From Udeniomyces pyricola (lineage: Eukaryota > Basidiomycota > Tremellomycetes > Cystofilobasidiales > Mrakiaceae): DNA of 64,000 nt. Location of the stretch: NCBI GenBank assembly GCA_039545295.1, contig BCIK01000003.1, positions 1,054,001 through 1,118,000 on the forward strand. Direction: 5' to 3'. The translations under genes and the position numbers were made by a program. The notes beneath the pieces are model-generated. The model had not been told where the DNA came from. It ran no database searches and was given only the letters and a program-made list of their open reading frames with translations. This document shows, in pieces, positions 25,901 through 37,900 of this stretch. The first letter of the stretch is position 1. Each line of letters opens with the position of its first letter.

Positions 25901-28476
25901 CCCTCCCATTATGCCGATGTCATCAAGCTCGACAATGAGCTCAACGACTTTGTCAACGCGCTCCCGCCCCACTTCCGGATGGTTGATCCCAACACGAGTC
26001 TAGACGAACTGCTTTCTGCATTTTTGCCCATGCGTCAGTCCCCGAACTCCCCGAAGATACAATCGTTACTCTCGGATCTGTCATGGCTCTCTCTCGAGTG
26101 ACAACGATACTGATTTGGCCTCTTTTGTAGACCGGTTCTTCCTCATCACTGAGATCCTCTTTGTCCGCATCACTCTTCACGTGCGTCATGTCCCTTCGGC
26201 TTCTGCGTGAGAGTTGTATGGATGACCTTGTGGGATGGATGACTGACGTGTCCTTATCCCCTCCCCCATCCCTGCACGCTACTCCCCACAGCGACCCTGG
26301 CTTCTGCGTAAACTGAAAAGTGATCGCTTCCTCACCTCTCGTAACGCATGCTTTGAGTCGGCCAAGCACGACTTTGCGGTTCGGCAAGCCTTCAAGAAAG
26401 AGGTGACTATGCAACCTCTTTCATGCTCTTCTGTCGCCACATGTTCTGCACCTCGACCATTCTCAAGTCTGACCTTCTTCCCTGATCATCTCTCAGTGCC
26501 AACCGGACGTCACTCCGATTTTGGGAGGTCATTTCCGAGAGTTCAACTCGGCCATGATCGCCGGTATCAGCGCTATCATCGAGCCACATGGACCCGAAGC
26601 GAATCACATGCGCAGTATTTTGAGAACGTTCCTGGAGGATCACCCTCAGGCAGATGTAAGTCGAGCCAGCAGACCCATACGTCGGGCGAGAATGCTCAGC
26701 TACTAACGCGTTTGATGATTGTCTCTTTCTCCTCTATACTTTGACTGCACCACAGAACATCGATGATACAACCAAGAAGGAACGAAGCATCGTTCGTGAC
26801 TGTTTCTTCCCTACATCGCCATCGTTTTCCTGACAGACCCTTGGCTATGAAATAAACGTCCCACTTACACATCGTTTCTGCTTTCTATCCTCGTCTCCAA
26901 ACCCAGATCCAAACCCTTTCCGACCGATGCACTCAACTTGTGTCGAAGCCCTCGAATCGAAATTCACCGCTTGCCGCGATTCATGACCTTGCCGAGGCCC
27001 AAGACGAAAATTCAGCCCACGCTCACACCCTGCTTGGTCTTGCCAACGGGGCTTCCACTACGCCTAAACATCACACCGGCAGTAGTTCATACTCATCCTC
27101 CAACAACACCAATGCCCAACAGCATTCGTTCTCTTCGCCCGTGACCAATGTCATTCAACCGTACCCGCCCCATTGGCCGCCTCGCGAATACCAACCCGCC
27201 CCATCGTCCTCCCGACCGTCCTATCCAGGCGAAAATGCTTTCCGTCCTGTCGCGTCGGGGAATACGAACGATTTTGGTAGCAGTAATCACGATCCGTCTC
27301 CGACGCTTCATTGGCCGCTCCTCGCGGGAGAGCAAGGAGGTGGAAGCTCAGGTCACGGACGACCGGGAGAAGACCGCATGGCGAGCACTCCGCCAAGCGC
27401 AGAGGACGAGAGCGCTCAGGCTTTGTTGGATCAGTGGTTCCTCTTGCCTGAGAATGTGGCACTCGACGGAGTCGTGAGTGTGCTTGGTTCCTTTTGTTCC
27501 TCCCTCAGTCTGATACCTCGTCCGACTTCATTTGTTCTCCCATCTCTTATTTTTCCTATCGCTGATATATGTATAAACCTCACCTCCCCTTTTCTTGCTA
27601 TCTCTCCCTTTCCACCCTTTTCTGTCATCTTCTCCCCTTAGCTTGGACCCTCGGCGACAGATCCTTCGGCTTTCCCAGGCTCCACGAGTCTTCTCCTTCC
27701 CTCGCATGCGCCGATACCCTCCAACTTTAATCCCAATCAGGCAGCCGGTGGAGGTGGCGAGTTCTCGTTCGGCATGCCCGGTGCCGGTGCTGGTGGTGGG
27801 AGTGGTGGATTTGGTATGGGAGGTCTCGGCGGTAGTAGTACCTTTGGTGCGTTTGGTGGTAGCAGTGGCGGTGGTGGATCGATGAGTGGGTTGATTGGCG
27901 GTACAGGTGGAGGTATGATGGGAGGGAACCAACATCATCTTGGAGGTATGCTTGGTGGAGGTACTGGACATGGAGGTGGCCTTGGGGCTGCAGGAGGTGG
28001 ATTGAGTGGATCGAGTGGACTGAGTATGGCCGGTGGACCAAGCGCTCCAGGAGCGACCGGAGGACCAGAAGATCTGAACTATTGGAACAGTTTGATCGTA
28101 CGTCGGAGTGTTCACTCTCTCTTCTTGTTTTATTTCTTCTTCTTGTCTTTGCTCGACATTTCGTGCGCGTCATTTCTCTGACTCTTCTACCTCCTCTTTC
28201 CGATGATGACCTTGACTTTAGAATTCGATCCTGGCCCAAGGAGGCGATGCTGACGACGGACATGCGCTACGAACCAGTCCTCTTGCTCAGGGCGACATGG
28301 CCGCTTCCAACGACATCGGTAATAACAACCACAGCAATCACAACAACCACAATAACAACCACAATAATAACAACAATAACAACAAGCATCGTGACGTGTC
28401 CGCTAACCACAGTCGAGCCAACAGCACTTCTGGCCGCAAGGAAAACGGACATGGAAAAGGAAATCACCATTCTTGA
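22990..28476 (+). CDS. Zn(II)2Cys6 transcription factor with fungal-specific regulatory domain
   Basis: Eighteen exons (first 22990-23202, second 23491-23563, last 28222-28476) sum to 3,252 nt, 1,083 residues. The binuclear zinc cluster is split by intron 1: exon 1 ends CSECHRRK and exon 2 continues QKCNREVPCQHCLSRKVPDRC, giving the standard C-x2-C-x6-C spacing. It is preceded by a basic KKRKKTKDDD stretch. Next come a short coiled coil (ELIPRILRLEKILS) and the middle-homology region, seen as VDWFFSKINFTRYPIHEGMF, FYWSSRRSILIATAIQSESL, LGASLRTAQAIGLHRDG and TTYSLILGRPPAISE. The C-terminus is low complexity: Ser/Asn/His, a long Gly-rich block (27742-28060) and an Asn/His repeat (28310-28395). 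Exon 3 start (about 23771) is the least certain junction, since an extra Ala/Leu-rich exon could lie before it. The regulon is unknown. Confidence 0.9.
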
Positions 28477-29382
28477 GGTCCCAAAATCCGACGCCCTAGC
28501 GTGTGGGCTCAGGTACCTTCCCACTCGTGGACGCAACCCAATTCACTCGTTTCTCTCTATATATATATTTGTTTCTTTTCTCACCTTTCTTTCGTCCTTG
28601 TTCTCTCTGATCCAATTACCTTTGTCGTTCTCGCCTGTACTCTCAGCTCTCTGCCTATTTCCTTTCGTTCTTTCACCTTGTTCCTTCTTACAAGGATTCC
28701 TCATCTTGCTTTATCTGTCCTCACGCTCCGTTTTGCCTATCTCGTTTGCCTGTCTCTGCTTTTCGCTCGCTGCTACATCTTGTCACGTATCGGGGTTAAC
28801 ATCCATCATCCATTCATATGAACAACGCTACATTGTTGGATTGTGTCTGACCCCGGCGCTATATATCATTTTCGTTTCTCGGGCTTTTAGTCTCTGTGCG
28901 GCTTTTGAAATTTTGTTTCGTTTCTTTTGTCCATGATATTTCAATCTGGCGGCGTTTTGTATCTGGGAAGAGATGATTCGCAATTTGAGTACGTATGGAT
29001 CAAGATGGGGTATGCTGGCGAGTTTGGGTGACTGCCGAAATGACCGACGTCACGTCGCACAGCCGGGGATCGGTTGTGGGATGCGATGATTTCTCTAACG
29101 GTCGTTGATGCTAATGGATCCCTGTTTGCGTAATCGTTGTACACTCTGTTCAGGTCAAAGGATTTGACTATTCCTCTTCTTCACTCTATATAGATTTAAT
29201 CATATGCCCCACTTGGTTTGAGGAGATCTCTCTTCACAGCCGAGTTGCTTTTATCATACATGTTGATCACCTTGCAGTGCCAATATGACCGGAGGTTACA
29301 CAAATTGACATAGATCAATGGACAAGTAGTGATTGTACAGATTGGGGAAAGGGATGACCGGGAGTGAAAGTCCACGATGCAA
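28477..29382. other. Convergent intergenic region
   Basis: It lies between the 3' ends of the Zn cluster factor and the DYKK-repeat gene. It is T- and CT-rich. A TM-like open frame overlapping 28082-28936 is an off-frame continuation of the factor's last intron and exon and is not supported as a gene. Confidence 0.5.
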
Positions 29383-31116
29383 TCAGTGCTCGTCCTTCTT
29401 CTTGTAGTCCTTCTTCTTGTGGTCCTTCTTCTTGTAGTCTTCCTTCTTCTTGTAGTCTTCCTTCTTCTTGTAGTCTTCCTTCTTCTTGTAGTCTTCCTTC
29501 TTGTAGTCTTCCTTCTTGTAGTCTTCCTTCTTGTAGTCTTCCTTCTTGTAGTCGTCCTTCTTGTAGTCGTCCTTCTTGTAGTCGTCCTTCTTGTAGTCGT
29601 CCTTCTTGTAGTCATCATCTTTCTTCTTGTAGTCATCATCCTTCTTCTTGTAGTCATCATCCTTCTTCTTGTAGTCATCATCCTTCTTCTTGTAGTCATC
29701 ATCCTTCTTCTTGTAGTCGTCTTTCTTGTAATCGTCCTTCTTGTAGTCGTCTTTCTTGTAGTCATCATCTTTCTTCTTGTAGTCGTCGTCCTTCTTCTTG
29801 TAGTCGTCTTTCTTGTGATCATCGCCTCTCTTGCTGTAGTCGTTCTCCTTGTAGTCGTCGTCCTTNNNNNNNNNNNNNNNNNNNNNNNNNNNNNNNNNNN
29901 NNNNNNNNNNNNNNNNNNNNNNNNNNNNNNNNNNNNNNNNNNNNNNNNNNTCTCCTTGTAGTCGTCGTCCTTCTTCTTGTAGTAGTCGTCTTTCTTGTAG
30001 TCGTCGTCCTTCTTCTTGTAGTCGTCGTCCTTCTTCTTGTAGTCGCCCTTCTTCTTGTAGTCGTCCTTCTTATAGTCGTCTTTCTTGTGATCATCCTTCT
30101 TCTTGTAGTCGTCGTCCTTCTTCTTGTAGTCATCATCTTTCTTCTTGTAGTCGTCTTTCTTGTAATCGTCCTTCTTGTAACCGTTTTTCTTGTAGTCGTC
30201 CTTCTTTTTGTCGTCATCATCCTCCTTCTCGTAATCGTTGTCGTGCTTCTTCTTGTAGTCGTCATCGTCCTTCTCGTAGTCGTCGTCGTCGTCGTCGTGC
30301 TTCTTGTAGTCGTCATCATCGTTCTTGTAGTCGTTCTCGCCTCGCTTGCTGAGCTTGTAATCGTCATTCTTGTCTTCGTCGTCCTCCTTGTAATCATCCT
30401 TCTTCTTGCAGTACTCGCCATCTCGCTCGTATCCATCAAAGCAGATGAAGTCGCACTTGCCAAACTTGCAGATCGGGTACGCATAGTCCGGTACGACGCA
30501 GAGCGACTTGGTAAAGACCTCAATGTCAATGATGGAGCTAGTAAAGTCCTTCTTGAAGTCCTCGACGTTGCTGTACGACGAGACGACCTTGGATGCCTTG
30601 TCCGAGGGCGGGTGAGAATAGAACTCTGCAGGTGTGAGAGGCGTGGGGTAAAGTAGGTGATTTGGTGGGGACAGAGCGAAAGTGAAGCAGGGTGCCATAA
30701 CCAGGGACAGAGCAGGGGACATGGCAGGGAGCATAGTACAGACACAATGAGATCAGATCACATGAATGGAGATAAAAGAGGCCATATTGCTGGGCAGATT
30801 TGAGTCGCATATACTCACCATCGAGGTCGCTCACGCAGACGCAGCCTTCAAAGTCCACGAATCGGGACTGGAAGAACACGATGGCGCACTTGTCGTTCTT
30901 CTTGTCGTCGTAGCCGTAGTCGTCCTTGTTGTAGTCATAGTCATAGTCGTAGTCGTCCTTCTTATAGTCATCATTCTTCTTCTTGTGGTCGTCGTCCTTG
31001 CCGTATTTCTTGACGTCGTCGTACTTCTTGTCGTCCTTATCGTACTTGGAGTCGCCTGCGAGGACAGTCGAGGCCGCGAGGAGGAGGATGGCTGGTTGGG
31101 CGTAGGAGCTGAGCAT
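29383..31116 (-). CDS. Secreted Asp/Lys/Tyr tandem-repeat protein with an 8-Cys module (interrupted by assembly gap)
   Basis: Two exons: 31116-30819 and 30625-29383. The start MLSSYAQPAILLLAASTVLA is a clear signal peptide. Then comes a first Asp/Lys/Tyr tract (KYDKDDKKYDDVKKYG) and a module with eight Cys spread over both exons: KCAIVFF, GCVCV, then SLCVVPDYAYPICKFGKCDF and ICFDGYERDGEYC. The whole C-terminal region from about 30410 to 29383 is a tandem array of 5-7-residue units such as DYKKKD, DYKKDD and DDDYKKK. Lys-Arg pairs occur in KLSKRGEND and YSKRGDD, which are possible Kex2 sites. The protein ends KKKDEH-stop. An 85-N run (29866-29950) lies inside the array, and the frames on its two sides disagree by the N count, so its true length is not 85. 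Secretion is inferred from the signal peptide; function is unknown. Confidence 0.8.
29386..30412 (-). repeat. Tandem coding repeat array (DYKK units)
   Basis: On the minus strand the array is built from 12-, 15- and 18-nt units, all multiples of three. The core is GACTACAAGAAG with optional extra GAC or AAG codons. Local higher-order blocks are visible: five near-identical GATGATGACTACAAG-type units at about 29620-29715, and runs of 15-nt units at 29500-29600. Such arrays usually vary in copy number between strains. The N gap inside it fits failed assembly through the repeat. Confidence 0.9.
29866..29950. other. Assembly gap (85 N)
   Basis: A run of 85 N lies within the repeat array. The reading frame before the gap on the minus strand does not continue after it at this length. 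A length equal to 2 modulo 3 would restore it. Confidence 0.95.
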
Positions 31117-31911
31117 CGTGTGTTGTGGCAGTAATGTGGTAGGAGTGAGATTGACAGAGTGTAAGTGTGTGTGACAGTGGGATTGGGACAGGGATGAGGT
31201 GGGTGATGGACTGCAGATAGTGGTGCCATGAAGGGATGCTTTATAGGATCTTGGACACGTGAGTAACTGCTTACAAATCTGGCGAGTTACTGTGCCAAGC
31301 ATGCTAAGTAGCGTTGTGACTGACCAAGTGAGTATCTGATCCGCAACGATGTAAGTAGCGGTGAGTAGCGGTGAGTAGCGGTGAGTACCGGTTTCTGGAA
31401 AGGTCAGCAGACACTGCCAAAACCGAGAAAGGAGTGCAAATTACAAGCCGATGCAATTAAGGATTGTCACTCAGCCAACGGCCAAGGGAAATAAGTGACT
31501 GACTCAGAACGGCTTAGTCGCAAGACAAATGTGGTGCGAGAAAAGTCGTAACATGTACAGGGTAAGGCAGGTCAGCAGATGATTGAAAGGCGACAAGGTC
31601 AAACGAAAGTACAAGAGGTGTGCCGACTGTGAGTGTGATCGATGAGATGGTATCGCAGGGCGGCAGAAGATCAACATAGTCGCTGTGGTTAGTCAGTCGT
31701 GTTGTTTGACTTGTATCCAAGCGTCCGAGCATGTGAGAACTTCAGCTTGATGAGCGGATGGGCACCGCATACAGTCCAAATCCTCATCAGTATCGACCTC
31801 AGGCCTATCACATCGGGCGCATCGCCCTCGGCAGGCAGATCGCCGCAGCGTTTTGATACGTACTGTTGCGGTAGACACAACTTATCAACCATGCTAAGGG
31901 GACTGGATCCA
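31117..31911. other. Upstream region of the DYKK-repeat gene
   Basis: It lies between DNA2's 3' end and the secreted repeat protein's start, so the promoter of the latter is here. It holds four tandem copies of a 10-bp unit (gtgagtagcg-like) at 31351-31390. A weak minus-strand open frame at 31514-31732 is not convincing. Confidence 0.55.
31351..31390. repeat. 10-bp tandem repeat, 4 copies
   Basis: The units gtaagtagcg, gtgagtagcg, gtgagtagcg and gtgagtaccg follow one another exactly, about 235 bp upstream of the repeat-protein start codon. Confidence 0.9.
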
Positions 31912-34900
31912 TCAATCCATGTCAAGTTCGTTTAAGACGTCCCGGACTAACGGCAAAGTTGACGACGCAAGCCGTTTCTTGCCGATTTTGGGTGGCTTGC
32001 TACTACTCGTCCTAGTCGTTCGACTCCTTTTGGCTGTCTCTTCCCACCCATCGTCGCCACCACCGATTTCTCCCATCGCGTGGTCCCAGCGAATAGGTTC
32101 CATCCCTCCCTCATCTTCGCCTTTCTCCCCTTGATTCGATTCTCCCACCATCGGGTCTGACCCACGTCGTCTGGAGCCATCTCCGAGAGACTTCCTCTTC
32201 TTGTTCGTCCCTCCCCACCCAACGATATTCTCGATCTCCTTCTCGTCTGATTTGGTCCCTCCTCCTTTGTCGTCCTTATCGTCTTCATTACCCTTTTTGT
32301 TCCTCTTCTCGAACATCTGCTCTTTCTCTCGACTATCCAACCTTCGATCCCCATCTCCGACCTCCACCATCAAGCCCCCTCCCTCCTCCCGCCTTTTATC
32401 TTTCGTCGGTCCTCCCAGATCCACAGCCTTCGTCGGAGTTGTCGTCGTGATGGTGATTTTTAAAGGCGTTTGGTCCGAGTGTTCTGTTCCGATCGCTTCC
32501 CGATTGACCGCCTTCCGTTGATGATCCAACTCTGGTCCCTGCACGATACCCTGCTCCCCTGATCCCATTAAAGACCCCTCGTTCCTCTCCTCATCGTCAC
32601 CCTGCCACGCATGTAGTCGATCCGCCCGAGGAGGCAGCGATATGACCCATCGCCTGTCCGTCATGAGGCCAAGCAAGCGCGAGAGTAACGCATCGGATCG
32701 GAGCGTCGAGTAGGAACCGAGGACGAGTAGTTTGCTTTTCGCTCGGGTGAGAGCGACGTTGATCCTTCGCCAGTCGCGGAGGAGATCGCCAATCTGGAGA
32801 GATGAAGATAGGTTGCAAGGAAGGAAGGAGTAGCAATGAATGATGGAAACAAAACGGAAAAGACGTGTAGGTCAGTGAAACGGAATGAGCGAATCAAACA
32901 AGATATCATGCACAGAGCAATGGAATGAAGAATTTCTTCCTCCTTTTTCATCTACATCATTGTCCGTTATTCCGGAAAAAGCATAGTGAGCACTCACCGA
33001 TCCTCCTTCATTACTTCTGACCATGCATACAATGACGCAGCTCTTATCGCGTCCTTGACTCTTGTCGGCCGTAAGAATCTCGAGCCCGTCAAACGTCGGC
33101 GCGCTAAAGACGTGTTGGAGGAGCTTGATCTGTTGACGGTAGAGCGTGATGATGCCGATCTCGCGGGCGGGTAGACCCGTTCTCAGAAGGGCGTCTGTTA
33201 ACTGATTGAGAGAAAATGAAGAGAAAATGAGAGGACAGTGGATATGTGAATGTGAAGAAGAGAGATTACCAAGGATTAGTTAGCCGGAGGACATCCAAAA
33301 CCCTAAGCCGAGAAGCAAGACAGCTTGCAATAGCTCAGTCTTCCCCCACCCTTCTCAGCACAAAAAAAAGCAAGTATGAAAGGAAGGAAGACGTCTTGTT
33401 CGTCTGGAAAAAGTTCTTTCGTCTTACCTGACGAGCGAGATAGGCTTCACCCACGTTCTGAATGAGCTCGCCCACCCGAGATTCAGGGCACGACACTCGG
33501 TCCGTGTCGAGAAAGACGGCTTTGCGACTAGGTCCGCCGGCCAGAATGGTGAAGCAAAGCAGAGGTTGAAACGGTTTAGATGAAAATTGAGTGAGATTAG
33601 TACATATACGTGTGTGTGGGAGGGAGAGGGGGAGGGGGGGAGGCAGAGTAAAGAGTGATACAAGATGACAAGGCCGTCAGAAACGTTGGGACGAGTAATG
33701 ATCTCGCGGCACATCAGACAGTTCGAGCGTTTTCTTATCCAACATACCTCGGGTCTAGCGCTTCTTTCAGCCAACATGTCGATCTCGACCCTCCATGCGT
33801 TTCTTCATCTCCTTCGCTCACACCCGTACACGCCTCCCCTTTCTCACTCCCGATGCTCTCCTTATGGAGCGCTTCAAACCCATCATGCCACGTCGGCAAA
33901 ACGAGTTGTCTCGTCCTCACGCCCTCGTTACCGCACCGGAGTTTGCCGTGGTAGATAAGCTCGTTGGAGAGTGTCATGATGGATTCGTTCATGCGATATT
34001 GGTGCGAGAGATCGATGGAAGCTTCCGGGTGGGCTTCGTGTAAGCGACGGAAGAGAGATACATCTAGGCCACCTCTACGAGCAGAGGAGGACTTTACCTA
34101 AGACCACAAGGAAGACACACAAATGAAAATATAGTCGAATCGGACGCAAGGGTCAGTTTTGAGGGACGAGTAGGTAGATCGGACAGCAGCAGAAACATAG
34201 AATACAACGGAAGGAGAGGAAAGGGAGATGTTCAATGAAAGATTCATGGAAAGGAAGGAAATAGATCGTACGAGCGGAGGTAGCTGAAAGTGATCGCCTA
34301 CGAGAACGAACGTCTCGGCGAACCGAAGAGGTCCCAAGCAGGTAGGGAGAGTGATCTGAGAGGCCTCGTCGACGATGCAATAGTCAAACGTTCGGCGGGT
34401 AAAGATGGGGCTGATAGTTAGAAAACAGAGGATGAGAGAGGAGGGGAAAGGAAAACCACAAGCCATCAGTCGGTCGTGGTCAGTGACAAGGTACCAAGAA
34501 GGATCAAGATAAGAAAGGAAGAACGAAAGAAACACGGACTGATCGATAGTCAGGGCAGTAGTAGCAACGACTTGAGGCGATAACAATCGATGTTCCATCT
34601 GCTCCATGCTTCCTGCAGGTCCCATAGCACTGAGTGTAAGGTGTTTGATATCAGGATGAATCTGCCGTCCAAGCCCCAAAGTCTTGCAATCAGCCTTCCG
34701 GGTACACCTTTTCTTCACGTCGATACACGTCACAATGATACCGACGAACAAACACATCAGACGTACCTTGTCCGGATTGCCTAGCCTCAGTAACCTCAGC
34801 TCCTGGTTCAGCAATTTCAACATGATAGTATCGACAGCACTGTGGGTATAGCTCGTCAGGAGGACGCTCTTGCCGCGCTTGACGAGAGCGAGGATGATTT

Positions 34901-37900
34901 CCACAATCGTCGTCGACTTGCCCGTGCCAGGCATGCCGAGAATGAGCGCATAGTCCTTAGCGGTCAACACTTTAGTCATGGCGCCCTGTTGGTCGACATT
35001 CAACCTCGGCGAAAGCTCAGCTTCGCTCGGCCCGACATCGGGATCAAATCGAGGTGGGAGAAGGTCCACGATGAGATCACGTCGATGAATATCGGCTCCT
35101 TCCGCGAGGAACAATTGGGCAAGATTATCCCTCAATCGACCGAGTCCCCCTGCGAGCTCATCCTTGTCGATTCGAAACGTCTGGTCTTCCGGCCTTCCCG
35201 TCGTCAACCCAATCTTGCCTTTTGCGTGGCTGCCTCCGTTGATGGTGCGATGTCGACCGAGTAATCGGCTTTGGAGGACCGCAACGTCTAGCCGATGATC
35301 CAGCCCGAGGGTGACGTGATGAGGAGTGAGCTCCAGGATGAAGCCCCGGGCGAGAGAAAGCAGATCGGGCTCGATGGAGATAGAGATGACATCGCCCGCA
35401 GAGAGATGTCCGATGAGATGGCGCGGATCATCACGCGCCGTTGGCTTGAAGGTGGTAGAAGTCGAGATGAGAGGAGCGTAAAGGTCTGAGCGAGAAAGAC
35501 GATAAGTATGCCGGTGCGTTCGCATGACAGCTGGCCCGGATTCAAGAGTGTACGAGTCGATCTTCATCCCAGCAAAACATCTATGGGAGCAAGTAAACAT
35601 GAAAGCAAGAAAACGATCACAAACAAACAATCCGGTAGACGGAGCAATTGGAGAAGAAGGCAAACATCAAATCATCAGTACTCATCCTTCTGTTTCTGTC
35701 CTGAATCGTGTCGAAGCACAAAAGAAGGTCATTTTCTCAAGACATACCTCCCCTTTTTCTCTCTCTCCTCCGCACTCATCGTCCAGAGCTCGCTTGCGAA
35801 CCGACTGACATCCTGCTCTTCAAACGTGATGAGCTCTTCCCATTTGCGAAAAAATTCGAGCTGGTCAGGCGTCAGATGGGCCGTCTTGGCCACGTAGAGG
35901 TCTGCGATAGGTGAGTCTTGATCGTCAACTTGTTCCACAGCCTTGGAGTGTGAAGGCATCGGGTTTTAATTATGAAGGAAGAAAACGTGTAAAGAGTACA
36001 TAAGAAGAGTACTGTCAGCTTTTCTCTCTCTCCAAAGTCCTAAGAACTCATTTTGTAGACTGTTAGTCATTTTCACCCAGAAGTGCAAATGCTTCTCATG
36101 AAAATGATAATCGTGGACATACCTTGCGATAAAGCATACATGCGTCGACTTGATAACATCGCTTACATTCTCTCTCGACGTCAATCGTCCTCGGTAGAAA
36201 TGTCGTCGCTCGGTCGTCTTCTTCCCTTCCCTCCAGCGACTCCTCCATCGCCACGGCCTTTGTGGACAGTATACCTGAACCAGCTGTGAGGCCAAACTCT
36301 TCGTCCCCGTCAATCTCACCCCACATTTCCTTTTCTAATCGGTCTTCTCGCTCTTTAGCGGTCTCAGTTGTCGCTATGGTCGTCGTCATCGTCGTCGATA
36401 TTGTTGGCGTTGGCGTTACAGTCAAGTGTGTGGATGGTGAGGTCGGAACTGGTCGTTTTCGCACTAGGAAAGAAGCAAGAAGGTTTCGAGCGATGAGAAG
36501 GGACCGCAGCTCGTTCTTTTGTGCCGGAACTTTGATGATGGAGTTGGATTGGGAGTAGTACAGGAGGCCAGCAGAGATCGGTGTGGCTTGTCGAGGTACG
36601 ACCAAAAAAAGGAGTTGAGCGTGAAAGGATTGGACAAGAAATAGGCATGAACGATAAATGTCAGATGATGACGAAATTCACGGTGTTTAGATTTAATTCA
36701 ATGGTTGTTCTAACCGCTTTCACGAAGACATATACTCACCATACCGATCTTCCATCAAAAGGGTATATAGCATGGTCTGGGCTCGATGTTCCATGATTCC
36801 CTGACTTCGTCCCGTCTTGATCTCAAAAGGCATCGTCAAGGTCTCTGTTTCCGTTTCATTGGGGGGTAGTTGTTGACGGAGACGTGACGATATGGCTTTG
36901 TTCGGAAGGCCTGGGTCGAGTGTTGCTTGGACTGAAACGTCAATCTTTCCCTGAAGTCCCCACATCGGGGATCGGATGTCCTCCTCGGCGTCATGAATGC
37001 CAGTGAGCGAGAGAAGGGCAGTAGATTCGGCGAGAGCTGCCGTTGGCTTGAAATGCAAGGTACCAAAAATAAGATGTCGTGCGTGAGGCAGGGAGAGAAA
37101 ATCGATGTAAATCGATAACACGGAAAAATCGTTGAGCTTTTGTAGCGAAATACTTGAAGTGCAAGACATTGATGATGATACGGAAGGGGCGAAGAGCTTT
37201 TTCTTAGCTCCGCTCCGTCCCTACATCTGCAAACTCACGTTGATCTTGGCACCTTCTCCGACACCCCCACACCACTTCTCACCAAGCCCGCCTTCTTCGA
37301 CTCCAAACGCCTCCAACGCCTTCTTCTCCACGTCGTGTCTCACGTCTTCCATTCCAACACCGAGCTTGAAAACATCGTTGCGATTGTGCTCGAGCTCGAG
37401 CAGTTCACGAAGCACGCGCTTGATGTTACGCTTGGAAAAGGTCGAGCGAGTCGGGAATGGTTTGGTCTCGAGTAGGGTTTGGAGTGTTTCATGGAGAATA
37501 TTGCCGTAGACCAGAGGAGCTGTGGGGGTGGTTCTGTATAGAGAAAGTCAGTTGTGAAGGATGCACCACATTCCAAGATATAGAAACCAATCAGAATCCA
37601 TAGACCATAGGCAGATATGCAAATTGTACACAAACATGGAGTTATGGGATCAAAAGAAAAGAAAAAGAAAAAACGCACCCAGATTTCACGAGTTGCTTCA
37701 ACAAGGCCTTGCGGGGGCACATGAGCGAGCTAGCGATTGTCGTGTTGGGTACGAGTAGATCCGGGTGAAGAATCAGGAAGTTTTGGGGATGCATGCTGGA
37801 CAATGTCACTCGTAGAGGCGTCGAGGGGCAAGCAATACTCGATGCGGCGGAAGCAGAATTGGTGGTGGACGAAGACAGATGCGGGTTGAAAGATAGAGGA

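Noticed and set aside
28082..28936. 284-residue plus-strand hydrophobic open frame
   Set aside because: It runs through the last intron and the last exon of the Zn cluster factor in another frame and then into T-rich 3' flank. The hydrophobicity comes from T-rich DNA.
29196..29865. Arg/Thr-rich continuation of the repeat protein after the N gap
   Set aside because: It arises from a wrong frame caused by the arbitrary gap length. The DYKK frame continues on the other phase and stops at 29383.
29364..30656. Long plus-strand open frames rich in Leu/Val and in Ser/Cys across the repeat array
   Set aside because: They are antisense reads of the DYKK array. The minus strand has a signal peptide, splice sites and a Cys module, while the plus strand has none.
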